Shown: piece after piece, positions 1-9,561 of the stretch | Layout: each line of letters begins with the position of its first letter | How positions within the stretch are numbered: the first letter of the stretch is position 1 | NCBI GenBank assembly: GCA_963678675.1 | Contig: OY783192.1 | Span: forward strand, 20,827,174 to 20,891,173 | DNA from: Xiphydria camelus | Taxonomy: Eukaryota > Arthropoda > Insecta > Hymenoptera > Xiphydriidae | Length of the DNA stretch: 64,000 nt | Direction of reading: 5' to 3' | Program-made: the position numbers and the translations under genes | Notes under the pieces: model-generated | What the model was told of the DNA's origin: nothing | Databases searched by the model: none | Seen by the model: the letters and a program-made list of their open reading frames with translations, nothing else

Positions 1-301
1 GAATTTGAAAATTCCGGAGCAGAAAATCGTAGAATTTATCGTTTATGGAATTCAAAACGAACAGTTACGCGCTAATTTAGCAACGGCGAAAAAGAGAACG
101 ATTGCTGAGTTAAATCAATGCTTATAGAAGAACTCTCCATACAGAATGGTAAAGAAACAGAGGACGCGAGAGAAAATAATGGCGCTAGGTCGTATGCAGG
201 TTTCAACAGGTCGGGTCATAAATCTAAGCGCGTCGGGTCAAATTTGTGTTTCAAATGTGGTAAGTCAGGCCATAGACAGGCAAACTGTCCAGAGTTAGAA
301 A
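1..301 (+). pseudogene. Ty3/gypsy gag fragment with CCHC zinc knuckle
   Basis: Positions 2-124 read in one frame as a capsid-like segment ending in a stop; positions 118-301 read in another frame and contain a clear retroviral-type zinc knuckle (CFKCGKSGHRQANC, about 253-294). Gag packages the element's RNA in the cytoplasm. The change of frame near 120 shows that this copy is dead. The reading stops at 301, where a CACTA-like element is inserted; homologous gag sequence resumes at 1255. The start of gag and the 5' LTR lie left of the window. Gypsy is preferred over BEL/Pao because the later pol pieces have the RNase H-integrase order and the H2C2 integrase motif of Ty3/gypsy. Confidence 0.75.
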
Positions 302-1254
302 CACTGTTAGAAGTGTTTTTGATTTCACAATATGACGCTATACAGATATGTAGAAAATTTAAAAATACATTCTTAATTTTAATAAGCAAACTTTGAATTC
401 ACTACAAAACTTTTAAAATCACAAATTTCGTTTTGATTTCCAAACACATATTAGGAAATAAAAAACTCGTACTTTTATTTAATCACTGTCTCTTTAAATA
501 GGCAACGTTCACTTTGAATTTCTAACATCGTGTTTGTATTTCACAACATTGTTTGAAAAAAAACAATACTCATATTTGGTTTTAAAACATGTATGGGAAA
601 AACCTAAAACGTCTCTTTTGAATTTACAATACATTGTGATGTTTCAATAGCGTCGTCGGTTCAATTTGCGTCTACGTCTGATATAATAATGATGTTTCAA
701 ACAGTGCAAATTGTACCGAATTATTCCATAAATAATGAATGATTAATATTATCATAATCGCTACTGTTTTGAAAAAGAAAGTATCAAATTATTTTATAAA
801 ATTTATATAGAAGAACCTTCGAGAGCAGTCACTATCATGTTCGGTTTCTATATATGACTGGAGTCGACCGACACCAATATTGAAGAGTCGGTGGCTCAAT
901 TGGTAGAGTGCGATGCAGCTCGTCATAAAGATCGCTGGTTCGAGTCCCGGTAGTGTATGAAAAAAAAACCGACACCACTAGGCGGGTTGGCAGGTAGCAG
1001 TGTAAAGTCACTGCGTGCGTTCCATTTTTAGGCTGAGTTAGTAGTGTATTGTGATTTCACAACACCTTATCTTTCGAATTTCACAGTACCGTAGAGAGAG
1101 AGCGCTTTTACTTTTCCACACAAAGTATTGTGATTTTAAAATACGATTTCGGAATTCCTAACACCATTACGCATTAGTTTCAATGTACATTCGTGTTTGT
1201 AAAAATGCTCCCATTACATTTATTGTGATTTCCTAATAGAAACTTCTAACAGTG
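302..1254. mobile_element. CACTA/EnSpm-like non-autonomous DNA element in gypsy gag
   Basis: The ends are inverted: CACTGTTAGAAGT at 302 and ACTTCTAACAGTG ending at 1254. Both flanks are A-rich (GAAA before, AAAA after), so the target duplication is AA or AAA. Removing the element with an AA duplication gives a junction that matches a paralogous gag segment at 1331-1345, which supports the boundaries. The subterminal 150-200 bp on both sides hold many diverged copies of a TTTGAATTTCnnAAC-like motif, as expected for transposase-binding clusters in CACTA elements. No transposase is encoded; a tRNA-like sequence sits inside at 887-955. Superfamily assignment rests on the CACTG ends and the short duplication. 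Confidence 0.6.
887..955 (+). other. tRNA-like sequence (A and B box) inside the CACTA-like element
   Basis: A perfect A box (TGGCTCAATTGG, 892-903) and a perfect B box (GGTTCGAGTCC, 938-948) are at normal tRNA spacing. GCTC and GAGT form a D stem and GCGAT/ATCGC form an anticodon-like stem, but the enclosed loop is too long and the acceptor stem does not pair well. The CAT within the loop recalls a methionine tRNA. It is therefore a tRNA pseudogene or a SINE head rather than a working tRNA gene; it could still be a Pol III promoter. Confidence 0.5.
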
Positions 1255-1400
1255 AAAAGATTGTTACGAAAAACGAAACGATGAAATGGTTAAACTAAAA
1301 TGTACATACTGTAGCAAACTAGGTAATCTGGAAAAAGATTGTTACGGGAAGCGAAACGATGAAAAGAGAAAGAAATTATCAGCATGACTAATCGAGGGTG
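1255..1400 (+). pseudogene. gypsy gag C-terminal fragment with decayed second zinc knuckle
   Basis: This is the continuation of the gag piece at 1-301 after the CACTA-like insertion. It contains a second knuckle-like motif, CTYCSKLGNLEKDC (about 1301-1342), in which the histidine expected in CCHC is missing. The sequence around 1260-1290 and 1330-1360 is a partial internal duplication (the stretch GATTGTTACG occurs in both). Stop codons follow. The protease and most of reverse transcriptase that should come next are absent, so an internal deletion joins gag to the end of RT near 1400-1465. Confidence 0.6.
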
Positions 1401-1440
1401 CGGTCAAATCCTCAGAAGTGTTAGAAGTTTCGTTATCTAA

Positions 1441-2665
1441 AGTAGACCGTTTTTAATGTACTCGAGTCAAGGGATCTAAAGCAAGTTAGACAATTTTTAG
1501 GGTTGTCCGGATTTTTCGCAAATATACTCCAAATTTTGCAAGTAAAGTTGCTCCACTAACTTACTACATAAAAATGTACCGGGGAGTTGGGGCGAAAAAG
1601 AGTCTAACGCGGTTAGTGTTATCAAAGCGTTGTTATCTAAACGTCCTATTTTGAAAATCTTTGATCCTAAACTTCCTACGGAAGTGTATACCGATTCGAG
1701 CGCGATAGGTATCGGTGCAATGTTAATTCAAGTCGATGGAAAGAACAAACGCGTGGTAGAATATTTTAGTAGAAAAACATTCTCAGAAGAGCAAAAATAT
1801 CATTCCTATGATTTAGAAACGCGTTAGCAGTCTTTTAAGCGCTAAAAACAATCAGAAAATATCTTCTAAGAATTAAGTTTACGGTAGTAACTGATTGTAA
1901 CGCAGTATGAGCCACGGTTGAAAAGAAAGACATTCTTTCGCGGGTCGCCAGATGGTGGTTCTTCATTCAATACTACGACTTCAATATAGTTTACAGGCCT
2001 GGGTCATAAGGAGCCCATGTAGACTATCTAAGTAAAAACCTCGTAGAGAACTTTGTGGATTGTTGTGCTATTGATATTACAGAGAATGAATGGATTAAAG
2101 TTGTACAATTACAAAATCCACAACTAGAGGTTGTTCGCAAAATATTAGAGTCCGGTGATTGTCAGCCAGGTACTAAACAATACTTTGACAAATACTCTCT
2201 CAAGGGAGGGGCTATTTTTCGGAAGACAGAAGAGGGGGAGAGTTGGGTCGTGCCACGAATGTCGCGATTCCATTTAGTCAAATTATGTCACGACGAACAA
2301 GGCCATTTTGCAGTTGATAAGACTTTGAAAAAAAAAATCGAAGAAAATTACTGGTTCGAGGGTATGACCAAATTTGTGCACAAGTACATCGAAGCTTGCA
2401 TGAACTGTTCATATTACAAACCGATGAGTGGGCAGAAACCTGGGTTCTTGAACCCCATTGAAAAAGTATCAGTACCTTTTGACACTATTCACCTTGATCA
2501 TGTGGGACCTTTGTTAAAAGTAACGATGAGAATACTCAAATATTAACGTAGTAGACGGTTTTACTGAGTTCTGTATCTTATAACCGGTTAAAAGTACATC
2601 AATTGACGAAGTTTAAGAGTCATTGGGTCAGGTATTTGCAATCTTCGGAACTCCCAGACGAATAA
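1441..2665 (+). pseudogene. Ty3/gypsy pol: end of RT, RNase H, integrase N-terminus
   Basis: From about 1476 a conserved RT C-terminal motif (QFLGLSGFF) is readable, then a Ty3-type RNase H (EVYTDSSAIGIGAML, 1681-1728, with the catalytic Asp), then, with stops and frame changes between 1825 and 2055, the integrase H2C2 zinc domain (HDEQGHF near 2290 and CMNCSYYK near 2400) and the start of the DDE core (HLDHVGP near 2490). A stop near 2546 and further decay precede the GTPRRI motif at 2648-2664. The frame is then cut by the 6.4-kb DNA transposon and resumes at 9054. Clearly a pseudogene; family assignment is firm. Confidence 0.85.
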
Positions 2666-3038
2666 CACAGGCACACAAAAAAAAAGTTCCTATTCCCGGA
2701 ACCAGACCAGTATATCTTTATGTTTTTGAGGTCGCTGAATCCGAATCCAGTGTCCGTTTGTCTCCATCACGTCACGTTCAAGGTCATTTCAAGATCAAAT
2801 CCTGGAAAAATAGTCAAATCGATTCAAATTATTATTCCTATATATTTTTGGGGTCGCTGAATCCAAATCCGATGTCCGTTTGATCCGACAAGGTCAAATT
2901 CAAGGTCATTTCAAGGTTAAATATATTTATTCTCCCAAAAATGAATTTTTTTACTGCAGATTCTGAAAGAACGGGAAATTTTACGTCTATATATGTATCC
3001 AATTTTTTTGATAACATAACCCCTAAGGTCATTTCAAA
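2666..3038 (+). repeat. left long TIR of the 6.4-kb transposon
   Basis: Matches the reverse complement of 8681-9053 through a run of shared blocks: the terminal CACAGGCACAC, the GAGGTCGCTGAATCCGAATC block (2729), the same block again at 2850, and AACATAACCCC near 3016. The block containing GTCGCTGAATCC is itself a subrepeat spaced about 120 bp, and a third diverged copy continues inward at 3135-3220, outside the mirrored part. Confidence 0.8.
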
Positions 3039-3329
3039 GTCACTTTATATTATTGTATGGAAGGTTCATATGACAATTGCAAAAATAAGAAAATGTGCCT
3101 TCACGAGAATAAACTACCACGTCAATATGTTTTCGAGGTCACTGAGTTAGAATCCGAGGTTCGTTTGCCACCAGTATGTCAGGGTCAAGTTCATTTCAAG
3201 GTCAAATTCAGCAAAAATGTTCAAATCTTTTCGCATCATCACTCCGTTATATTTTTGGAATCGCTGGAATGTGTATTTTGTATTTCACTCTGCTACTTCT
3301 TCATCGTTTCGCCTTCTTTTATAACGTAC

Positions 3330-5276
3330 TCATTTATTCTCAAAAGATCTGTGCAAGGGATTTCTCTTGCGTTTTTTTCCTTTTTCCGCGCTTTCTCTCT
3401 GCAACATCCAACAGAAATCTGCCATCATATTTTCATCCCATCTACCCTGAAATCTTCGTTCTACATCTTTAAAATCTTGGTGGAAACGTTCTCCTTGTTC
3501 TTCACTGAAATTGCCAACGTTACCTGGAAACTCGTCCACATGACTATCCATCATATGTAATTTTAAACTCATGTTACATTCCAATCTCCTGAAATTCTCA
3601 ACTATGTCAGATATTATTTTGTTGTAGTCCGAGCTCTTATGATTGCCTAGAAAATTACTACATACTTTCTTGAAGCTGACCCACGCATTCTTCTCAATAG
3701 AGCTCATTTGAGTTACGAAGTGATTGTCTCTAAACATTTTTCTGATCTGAGGTCCATCGAATACTCCCGCGCCTACTTTAGCATCAGATAGACCTGGAAA
3801 TTGATCTCGTAAGTATTTGTAACAATCGCTTTCTTTATTCAACGCTTTGACGAATTGTTTCATGAGTCCTAACTTTATATGTAATGGAGGTATCAATACC
3901 TCCTTTGAATCTATCAACGGCTGCTGTAAGATATTGTCGGATCCTACAACGAAGGCTGTTCTAGGTTCCCAAACCTTTTTCACGTAATGATTTTGTTTAT
4001 CTCTACTATCCCATTTACAAAGATAAAACGGTTTTTTTGTATAGCCAGATTGCTGTCCCAGAATCATTGTGAGGATTTTAAAATCTCCGAAAACTTGCAA
4101 TTTGTGGTCATCATATTTTATTGCTGCTAATAGAGTTTTCAAACATTCATACGATTCATTCATAACAGTCGAATGCGCAACTGGTATTGGTGCGTATACA
4201 TTAGTATTGTGGAGTAAGACTGCTTTGAGACTACGTTTACAAGTATCGATAAAAAGTCTCCATTGTTCAGCACTATAAGTATCGGGCTTTAATTCGTCGA
4301 TTAATCCTTTGATATTGTTACAATAAACGAGATACTTATTTGAATTACGAAAGAAAAAAAGCTCCTAAATTTTTTTTCTCTTGTCCTGTAAAACATTACC
4401 TTCGTTTTCTTCTCTCTTCAGCAGATTTCTCTTTTTCAACGTAGAAGCACAGTACTCGGCAACATCTTTCGGCAATCCCATGTTACGAATGAAATCGTTC
4501 AGTTCTTCCTGTGAGAACAAGTGAGGCTTTTTATTCTTACAACCCGTTGGAACGTATTCATGAGAATCATCTTCAGTTTCACTTTCTTCATCATTTGTTT
4601 GGCCATCTTCGCTGCCACTTTCATTTCCGCTCATATATCTCTCATCGTCATTATCAGTTTCATTTTCACTCGTGTAACTTTCATCTTCGCTATCAGTTCC
4701 ACTCAAATAGCTCTTATCTCTATTATTATCATCGTACTGTTCATCCTCATTCACACAATCTCTACGCTGATCTATATTTTCTCTTTCAACGTTTGCTTTA
4801 ATCTCGTCTATTTCCATTCCATCTGAACTAAAATTCTGTTTGTTTGTATTGTCCTCGTTGGAAATAACAGGTAGTATGACACTCGTAACGTAAGCATACT
4901 TTATATGTAATTTATTTTTCATATTGTACCCAGTTACATATGTTTTGCAGAAATAACAATCTTTTCTAGCTTGCGCTTTGGTCCAATGTATTGGTATAAG
5001 AAAATTTAGATATTTCTTGTCTCGAGATTTATCATAACGATGAAACATTGTGTGACAAGAAGCACAAATGATGTGTGGTACCCAATCATTACCTTCATCT
5101 ATCATGTTCAAATCAAAACAATCATTATACATATTCCTTATACGCTCTGAAATACGTTTGCGATTCTTTGATGCTTCATACTTACCACAAACATAGCAAA
5201 ATGAATCTGGATCCTTATTGCATACGTGATTCGAACTTGTAGTGATAGACTCTACAGTAGCCAAGTTTTCCACCAA
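3330..5276 (-). pseudogene. transposase of the 6.4-kb element, frameshifted
   Basis: Two open pieces on the - strand form one protein. The N-terminal piece (5276-4365, 303 aa) has a cysteine-rich zinc-binding region (CYVCGKY, then ICASCH, then DCYFC within its first 115 residues) followed by an acidic stretch. The C-terminal piece (4163-3330, 277 aa; homologous sequence already begins near 4340) contains PPLHIKLGLMKQFVKAL, GPQIRKMF, EEQGERFHQD and GRWDENMMADFCW, blocks I recognise from a widespread animal transposon protein; I associate it with the Chapaev/CMC group, not with certainty. The pieces are in different frames, with the break in the A/T-rich run around 4355-4375. Its 3' end faces the left TIR, as expected for a resident gene. 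Confidence 0.75.
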
Positions 5277-5640
5277 TGCAGAGCTGCGGTCGCTTGATGA
5301 CGACGATTGCGGGCCCGCTTGCTTACCCAGACCAACCGCCGATACTGGGGTTCCTTGTGAGAACCCCTGTATCGTAACACATTTCCGTGTGTGCCTGCCA
5401 CGACGGCTTGGACGCCTTCATCCAGGGATTTTGCCGGAAAAATAAACAATAAAAAAACCGTTGCCCGCCGTCACCTCGTGGAGGTACCCTGGGTGCAGGC
5501 ATACCACACATATTCGCTGTATCAAATTTACAACGATGAGCTCCAATTCACTTGAATTGAGAGATCACGTGACTGGATTTCAAAATTTATTTTGCGATAC
5601 GAGAACAGATTTATTCTCGCTCGGAACTGAATGAGTTGAT
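5277..5640. other. GC-richer upstream region of the transposase
   Basis: No recognisable gene. 5281-5520 is clearly more GC-rich than its surroundings and lies just upstream of the transposase start at 5276 on the - strand, so it may be leader or promoter of the 6.4-kb element. Short overlapping frames on both strands look like chance. Confidence 0.35.
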
Positions 5641-5652
5641 GCATGGCAAACT

Positions 5653-6008
5653 AGTAAGCGAGATTTGATAGCTAAAATAAATCGGCTTATGATAGCTAAA
5701 AAAAATAAATAAGTGAGTCGGAGTAGAGCCGATCGACGAGGAGTTACTCCAACTCACTTACTATACATGGCGAACACCACTTCCATACAAAATTGTTCTG
5801 CCAGATGTTTACACATAAATTACAAGTTAGAATGACTAACTGATGTGTAAATATCTGGCAGAACAATTTTGTATGGAAGTGGTGTTCGCCATGTACAGTA
5901 AGTGAGTTGGAGTAACTCCTCGTGGATCGCCTCTACTCCGACTCACTTATTTATTTTTTTTAGCTATCATAAGCCGATTTATTTTAGCTATCAAATCTCG
6001 CTCACTAG
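5653..6008. repeat. foldback element (arms about 165 bp)
   Basis: Left arm 5653-5816 and right arm 5841-6008 are reverse complements, including TGAGTCGGAGTAGAG, GGAGTTACTCCAAC and CATGGCGAACACCACTTCC. The short loop is centred near 5830. The right arm with its following sequence (to 6086, then from 7010) occurs again at 40866-41078. Arms contain AGATGTTTACACAT, a motif found at other repeat ends in this window. Confidence 0.85.
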
Positions 6009-6086
6009 ATGTTTACACATCAGTGTCTCGAGTACTAGCAGACTCGTTTTGTGTTTTTTTATTCATTAAATCAATTGTATAATATA

Positions 6087-7007
6087 CCAGGTGTGTCGGT
6101 AATTCCTTTCCGGTTTTTTCGTTAAAGAAAACACGTTACTTACAATGGATAGTTCAAATTTATTTATTCAAAGTATAGGCCATTTGGTTCTATACATTTT
6201 GCCCATCTCTTAGGCAATTTATGGATGCCATTCCAGAAGAACAGTTTCTCCTTTGAGCTGAACCATTCATCGAGCCATTTTTTAATTTCTTCGAAATCGG
6301 CGAAGTGCTGCTCTGCAAGCGCTCGCCCCATCGATGCGAAAAGGTGGTAGTCGGATGGAGCCAGATCTGGAGAGTACGGCGGGTGCGATAAAACTTCCCA
6401 ACCAAGTGATTTCAACACTTATTTGACTCGTTTTGCTGTATGAGACGGCGCGTTGTCATGCTGCAAAATCATGTGGCACCCATCTTCCCATCTTTTGGAT
6501 CTTTCCCATCGCTCGTAATCGTTCACAAATTGCTACTCGGCTCACATTCAACTTTTCTGCCAATTGTTTTTGAGTTTGTGTTGGGTCTTCAACCAATAAC
6601 TCCTGCAATTCCACATCTTCACACGTTTCGGCCTACCAGGACGTTCTTCGTCTTGAACGTTGAAATCACCACATTTGAATTGTTGAAACCACGTTTCACA
6701 TGTTCTTATGGTTGGCGCATGTTCAACGTAAGTCTCTACCAGCAAACTATGACTTTCAGCGGCTTTTTTCTTTAGATGAAACAAGAAAAATAATGCGTGC
6801 CGCAAATGCACGTTTTCAGGCACAAAACTCGACATTTTCAGAAAATTATAAATCTATAACGCTGTTATTTTGGCGGAACGTAACTTGTGTAGTATTGAGG
6901 TTAATGTCAGTAGAATAAAATGACATATATATCAAATCATAATATTTCATACTTATAGCTAATGACATCTGTTACGAAAGCCGGAAAGGAATTACCGACA
7001 CACCTGG
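6087..7007 (-). mobile_element. mariner element, internally deleted
   Basis: Inverted ends of 27 bp start CCAGGTGTGTCGGTAATT (6087) and end with its complement at 7007; TA flanks both (6085-6086, 7008-7009). Length is 921 bp against about 1.3 kb for complete mariners. The CCAGGTGT start resembles the mauritiana subfamily. The uninterrupted target survives in the paralogous repeat at 40981-41005, which confirms the insertion. Transposase remnants on the - strand are described separately. Confidence 0.93.
6164..6835 (-). pseudogene. mariner transposase with internal deletion
   Basis: The start at 6835 gives the N-terminal HTH region (HALFFLFHLKKKAAESH and PTIRTCETWFQQFK). A frameshift near 6550 follows; the second HTH region continues to GRWVPH. 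The sequence then jumps directly to HDNAPSHTAK (near 6460), so the block containing the first catalytic Asp of the DD34D triad is gone. After a stop near 6421 the C-terminus carries HPPYSPDLAPSDYHLF with the last catalytic Asp (6380-6330) and ends at 6164. Cut-and-paste transposase in its active form; this copy cannot be functional but could be mobilised in trans through its intact ends. Confidence 0.9.
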
Positions 7008-7100
7008 TATATGTATATATGACATGGCAATATTTCGTAACCTCAAAATACTCTAAAAATACTCTAATAACATCGCACAGTACAGCATTTAATATTTACA
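7008..7100. repeat. right flank of the mariner target repeat
   Basis: Continues the repeat interrupted at 6086. 7010-7093 matches 41000-41078 (CATGGCAATATTTCGTAACC and following). Confidence 0.8.
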
Positions 7101-7120
7101 GTAAAATTCTGTAACAATAA

Positions 7121-7660
7121 TACTTACTGGCAGCTTCAATCGGAGTGAATTAATTCACTGCTGTTGCATACCGAGCCGGTCCAGGTCATCTGTAGATGGC
7201 GGGTCGTGGCCGTGGAGCGCTAAACCACTCTGCTTCAAAGGTGCGGAAACGGGTAACGAATAAACTGAACACTGCACTCACTATAAGACTGATGTGGATA
7301 TATTCATGTGATACAAGATGCATTGATGACTGATACAATTAAGAGAAGGCAAGAGAAGACGCCGGAAGCCTCCTGGCTTCGTCTTACATAGTTCGGAACG
7401 TAGCAACTTTTCGATCAACGGAGAGGATAACGTGGGCGACGCTATCTACCCTGATTAGCTAATTAGAGGAGAGTGGTGGAACAGCCGATGACGCTGGGGC
7501 TGTCGGAGTCCGTGTCCGAAGGTCGAAGGTACCGTTGCTAACTTTACGCTTTCCCGAGCGCCGCACTCACGGATCAAGAATGTCGACTGCAAGGACCCGC
7601 CAGGCTACCTTGAACGGTTAATTGTTTCTCTCGTACCTGTAAAGCCGGGTACTGCATTAC
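7121..7660 (-). repeat. LTR-like dispersed repeat (copy of 39040-39668)
   Basis: Reverse complement of most of 39040-39668, sharing GGTCCAGGTCATCTGTAG (7171), the block around 7440-7510 and AACGGTTAATTGTTTCTCTC (7613-7632). The + copy has a TATA-like box upstream of a probable start, so an LTR or promoter-bearing repeat is likely. No adjoining coding region of the same element is visible here. Confidence 0.5.
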
Positions 7661-7779
7661 CGTATGTCCCGCACAGAACCGCACGCAGTTACAGGGACCT
7701 TGAAATTTTCTTTCGGCCGTGCTTGGTCGGTATTCGAGCAACTTTTACCGGTAGGTAGAAGTCGAATCGGTATAGAGTC

Positions 7780-7860
7780 GGTAGAGTTGGTATCAATTCG
7801 GGAGATCGAAGCGTCTAACCTCGAAGTTGTGGATTTGTGAATTATGGTGAGTAATTTCCA
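7780..7860 (+). other. isolated ATG-plus-splice-donor module of the CCGTATGTC family
   Basis: TCGGGAGATCGAAGCGT, CTAACCTCGAA and ATTATGGTGAGTAATTT (ATG at 7844-7846, donor GT at 7847) match the 5' module in the foldbacks at 31780, 37739, 52621 and 56829. Here it stands alone, next to the small foldback at 7909. Confidence 0.55.
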
Positions 7861-7908
7861 TTATTCATAATTCATAAATTCACGATTATATACATACGGT
7901 ACGGTATC

Positions 7909-8046
7909 CCGTAAGAAACGCAACAAGCGACATCTACCGTCGGCAGTATTTGCCAACGGTGCACATACCTATAAAAGACTCAAACACCGTCGGCAAATAC
8001 TGCCGAAGAAAAATGTCGCTTGTTGCGTTTCTTACTGGACGTGCGG
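7909..8046. repeat. small foldback with GTAAGAAACGCAACAAGCGACA arms (shortened: GTAAGAAACGCAACAAGC)
   Basis: Near-perfect hairpin: left arm 7909-7959 and right arm 7990-8046, with a CGGCAGTATTTGCC box in both. The right terminus (GGACGTGCGG then TA) resembles the CCGCATGTCC ends of the 37739 and 52621 elements; the left terminus is degraded. Confidence 0.75.
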
Positions 8047-8056
8047 TATACGGTAT

Positions 8057-8357
8057 TATGGTATATATAGATTATTTAGACAGAGGTACAAGTGTTAGCT
8101 GTTTACGGAGCGCGTGGGGAAGCTAGGAGAAAGTGACTAGGCTTGTGTGCGTCACCAATGCTAGCTGCGCTATTACTAGGTTGTATAGCGATTTACTATA
8201 TCGACATCATTGACAAGAAAATGTAATGCCACTCTAGGCCGCAAGCGCTGAAGTAGCTGCGCACGAATCACTGCGCACTAATCACATCCGGCTTCACATT
8301 TCCGTCCCATTTCCCGAGGTTTACCCTCATACCGCCGTAATAGATGTTTACACATCA
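8057..8357. repeat. dispersed 300-bp repeat, inverted copy at 31479-31770
   Basis: Blocks such as GTGACTAGGCTTGTGTG, CAATGCTAGCTGCGC and GCCGCAAGCGCTGAAGTAGC reappear reverse-complemented at 31479-31770. It ends in AGATGTTTACACATCA. No coding capacity is seen. Confidence 0.8.
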
Positions 8358-8680
8358 AACAAACTTGGCAGATCTCCAAACAGACCTCCGCGTCTTTTAA
8401 ACGTCAAAGACGTGTACCGCTCAACGGATCATTCTATCATGGACGCCGATCCGCGGTAATGCATTGAAAACACGAGAGAGCTAGGAAACCGCCATAGGCG
8501 ACAGCCTTCCGACTGACCGCTCCGTCACGGCCTCTCTTACTACAGACCCGAGCCGGCGCGATCGAAGCTCCGCTATCCACTCCACGCGGGACCCGGCGCC
8601 CTATGAGTGGAAACACGTCGACCGGCACTCCCATGGAGGGGGTCAGCTTGGACTTTAGATTAGAACATTTTTGCTAGATT
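8358..8680. other. unassigned GC-rich segment beside the right TIR
   Basis: No gene recognised. 8437-8650 is GC-rich and contains short frames that I consider chance. It may be original interior of the 6.4-kb transposon. Confidence 0.3.
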
Positions 8681-9053
8681 TGACCTTGAAATGACCTTGG
8701 GGGTTATGTTATCAACAAAATTGAATACATATCTGGACGTAAAATTTCCCGTTCTTTCAGAATCTGCAGTCAAACATTCATTTTTGGCAGAATAAATATA
8801 TTTGACCTTGAAATGATCTTGAATTTGACCTTGTCGGATTAAACGGACATCGGATTTGGATTCAGCGACCACAAAAATATATAGGAATAATAATTTGAAT
8901 CGATTTGACTATTTTTCCAGGATTTGATCTTGAAATAACCTTGAACGTGACGTGATGGAGACAAACGGACACCGGATTCGGATTCAGCAACCTCAAAAAC
9001 ATAAAGAGATACTGGTCTGGTTCCGGGAACAGCTTTTTTTTTGTGTGCCTGTG
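8681..9053 (-). repeat. right long TIR of the 6.4-kb transposon
   Basis: Reverse complement of 2666-3038. Its outer end reads TGTGTGCCTGTG followed by the TAA target copy. Open frames here are shadows of the inverted repeat. Confidence 0.8.
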
Positions 9054-9560
9054 TAATCAGTGATCGAGGTTCTGCTTTTACGTCGCATTCATTCAAGGCG
9101 TTTTGTGACGACTTGGGTATTAAACATGTATTTAATGCCACGGCAACACCACGTGGTAACGGTTAATGCGAAAGGGTCAATCGCACACTCTTAAGGTCGC
9201 TTGCAGCTACCTATGCTGGGCAGCCTCAAGACACTTCTGGGAATGAGCATGTAAAAAGGGGCCAAAGTGCTATAAATACAGCGGTCAACAGGAGAACTCG
9301 TAAATCACCTTCGCAGTTATTGTTTGGTTATACTCCACGTAGTGTAGCCGATGGAAAACCTTTCTCAAGTATTCAGGATACTCTGGACGAAGTCGATTTG
9401 AAGGCATTATGGGCGTCTGCAAAAGAGGCGATGGATGCAGAGCAATCAGAGTAAAAGCGGAGGTTCAATCTACGACGTGGCAAACCACATAAGTACGTAG
9501 TTGGAGATGCCGTGATGGTAGCAGCCAATCCTACACCAACCGGAGAGTCATCTTGCTTTT
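9054..9560 (+). pseudogene. Ty3/gypsy integrase, C-terminal half
   Basis: Resumes the DDE core with the SDRG motif (about 9059-9070), the NDFC-like helix region and the GNG motif before the third acidic residue (9151-9165). It continues through LFGYTPRS (9325) to the C-terminal VGDAVMV segment (9500). There is a stop near 9170 and another at 9455, plus at least one frame change. Its continuity with 2645-2662 shows it is the same gypsy copy. The last 50 codons run into the 78-bp tandem array. Confidence 0.8.
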
Positions 9561-9561
9561 G

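Larger units (their letters stand above)
2666..9053. mobile_element. 6.4-kb DNA transposon with long TIRs, target TAA
   Basis: It interrupts the gypsy integrase. The left end CACAGGCACACA (2666) and right end TGTGTGCCTGTG (to 9053) are inverted, and TAA flanks both (2663-2665 and 9054-9056). Deleting the element and one TAA restores the reading of the conserved integrase core, which validates both ends. The inverted repeats run about 370 bp. The transposase is at 3330-5276 on the - strand. A 3-bp TAA target fits PIF/Harbinger (TWA) or the Chapaev3 branch of the CMC group; the CACAG ends and the protein favour the latter, tentatively. It has itself been colonised by a foldback, a mariner, an LTR-like repeat and dispersed repeats (5640-8360). 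Confidence 0.8.

Noticed and set aside
887..955. Functional tRNA gene
   Set aside because: Boxes are perfect, but the anticodon loop is too long and the acceptor stem does not pair.
2623..3560. Frames of 86-167 codons on the + strand
   Set aside because: They lie in the long TIR or run antisense to the transposase; the tandem GTCGCTGAATCC subrepeats create them.
5242..5511. Overlapping frames of 60-67 codons on both strands
   Set aside because: GC-rich segment with mutually overlapping frames and no recognisable motif; explained by base composition.
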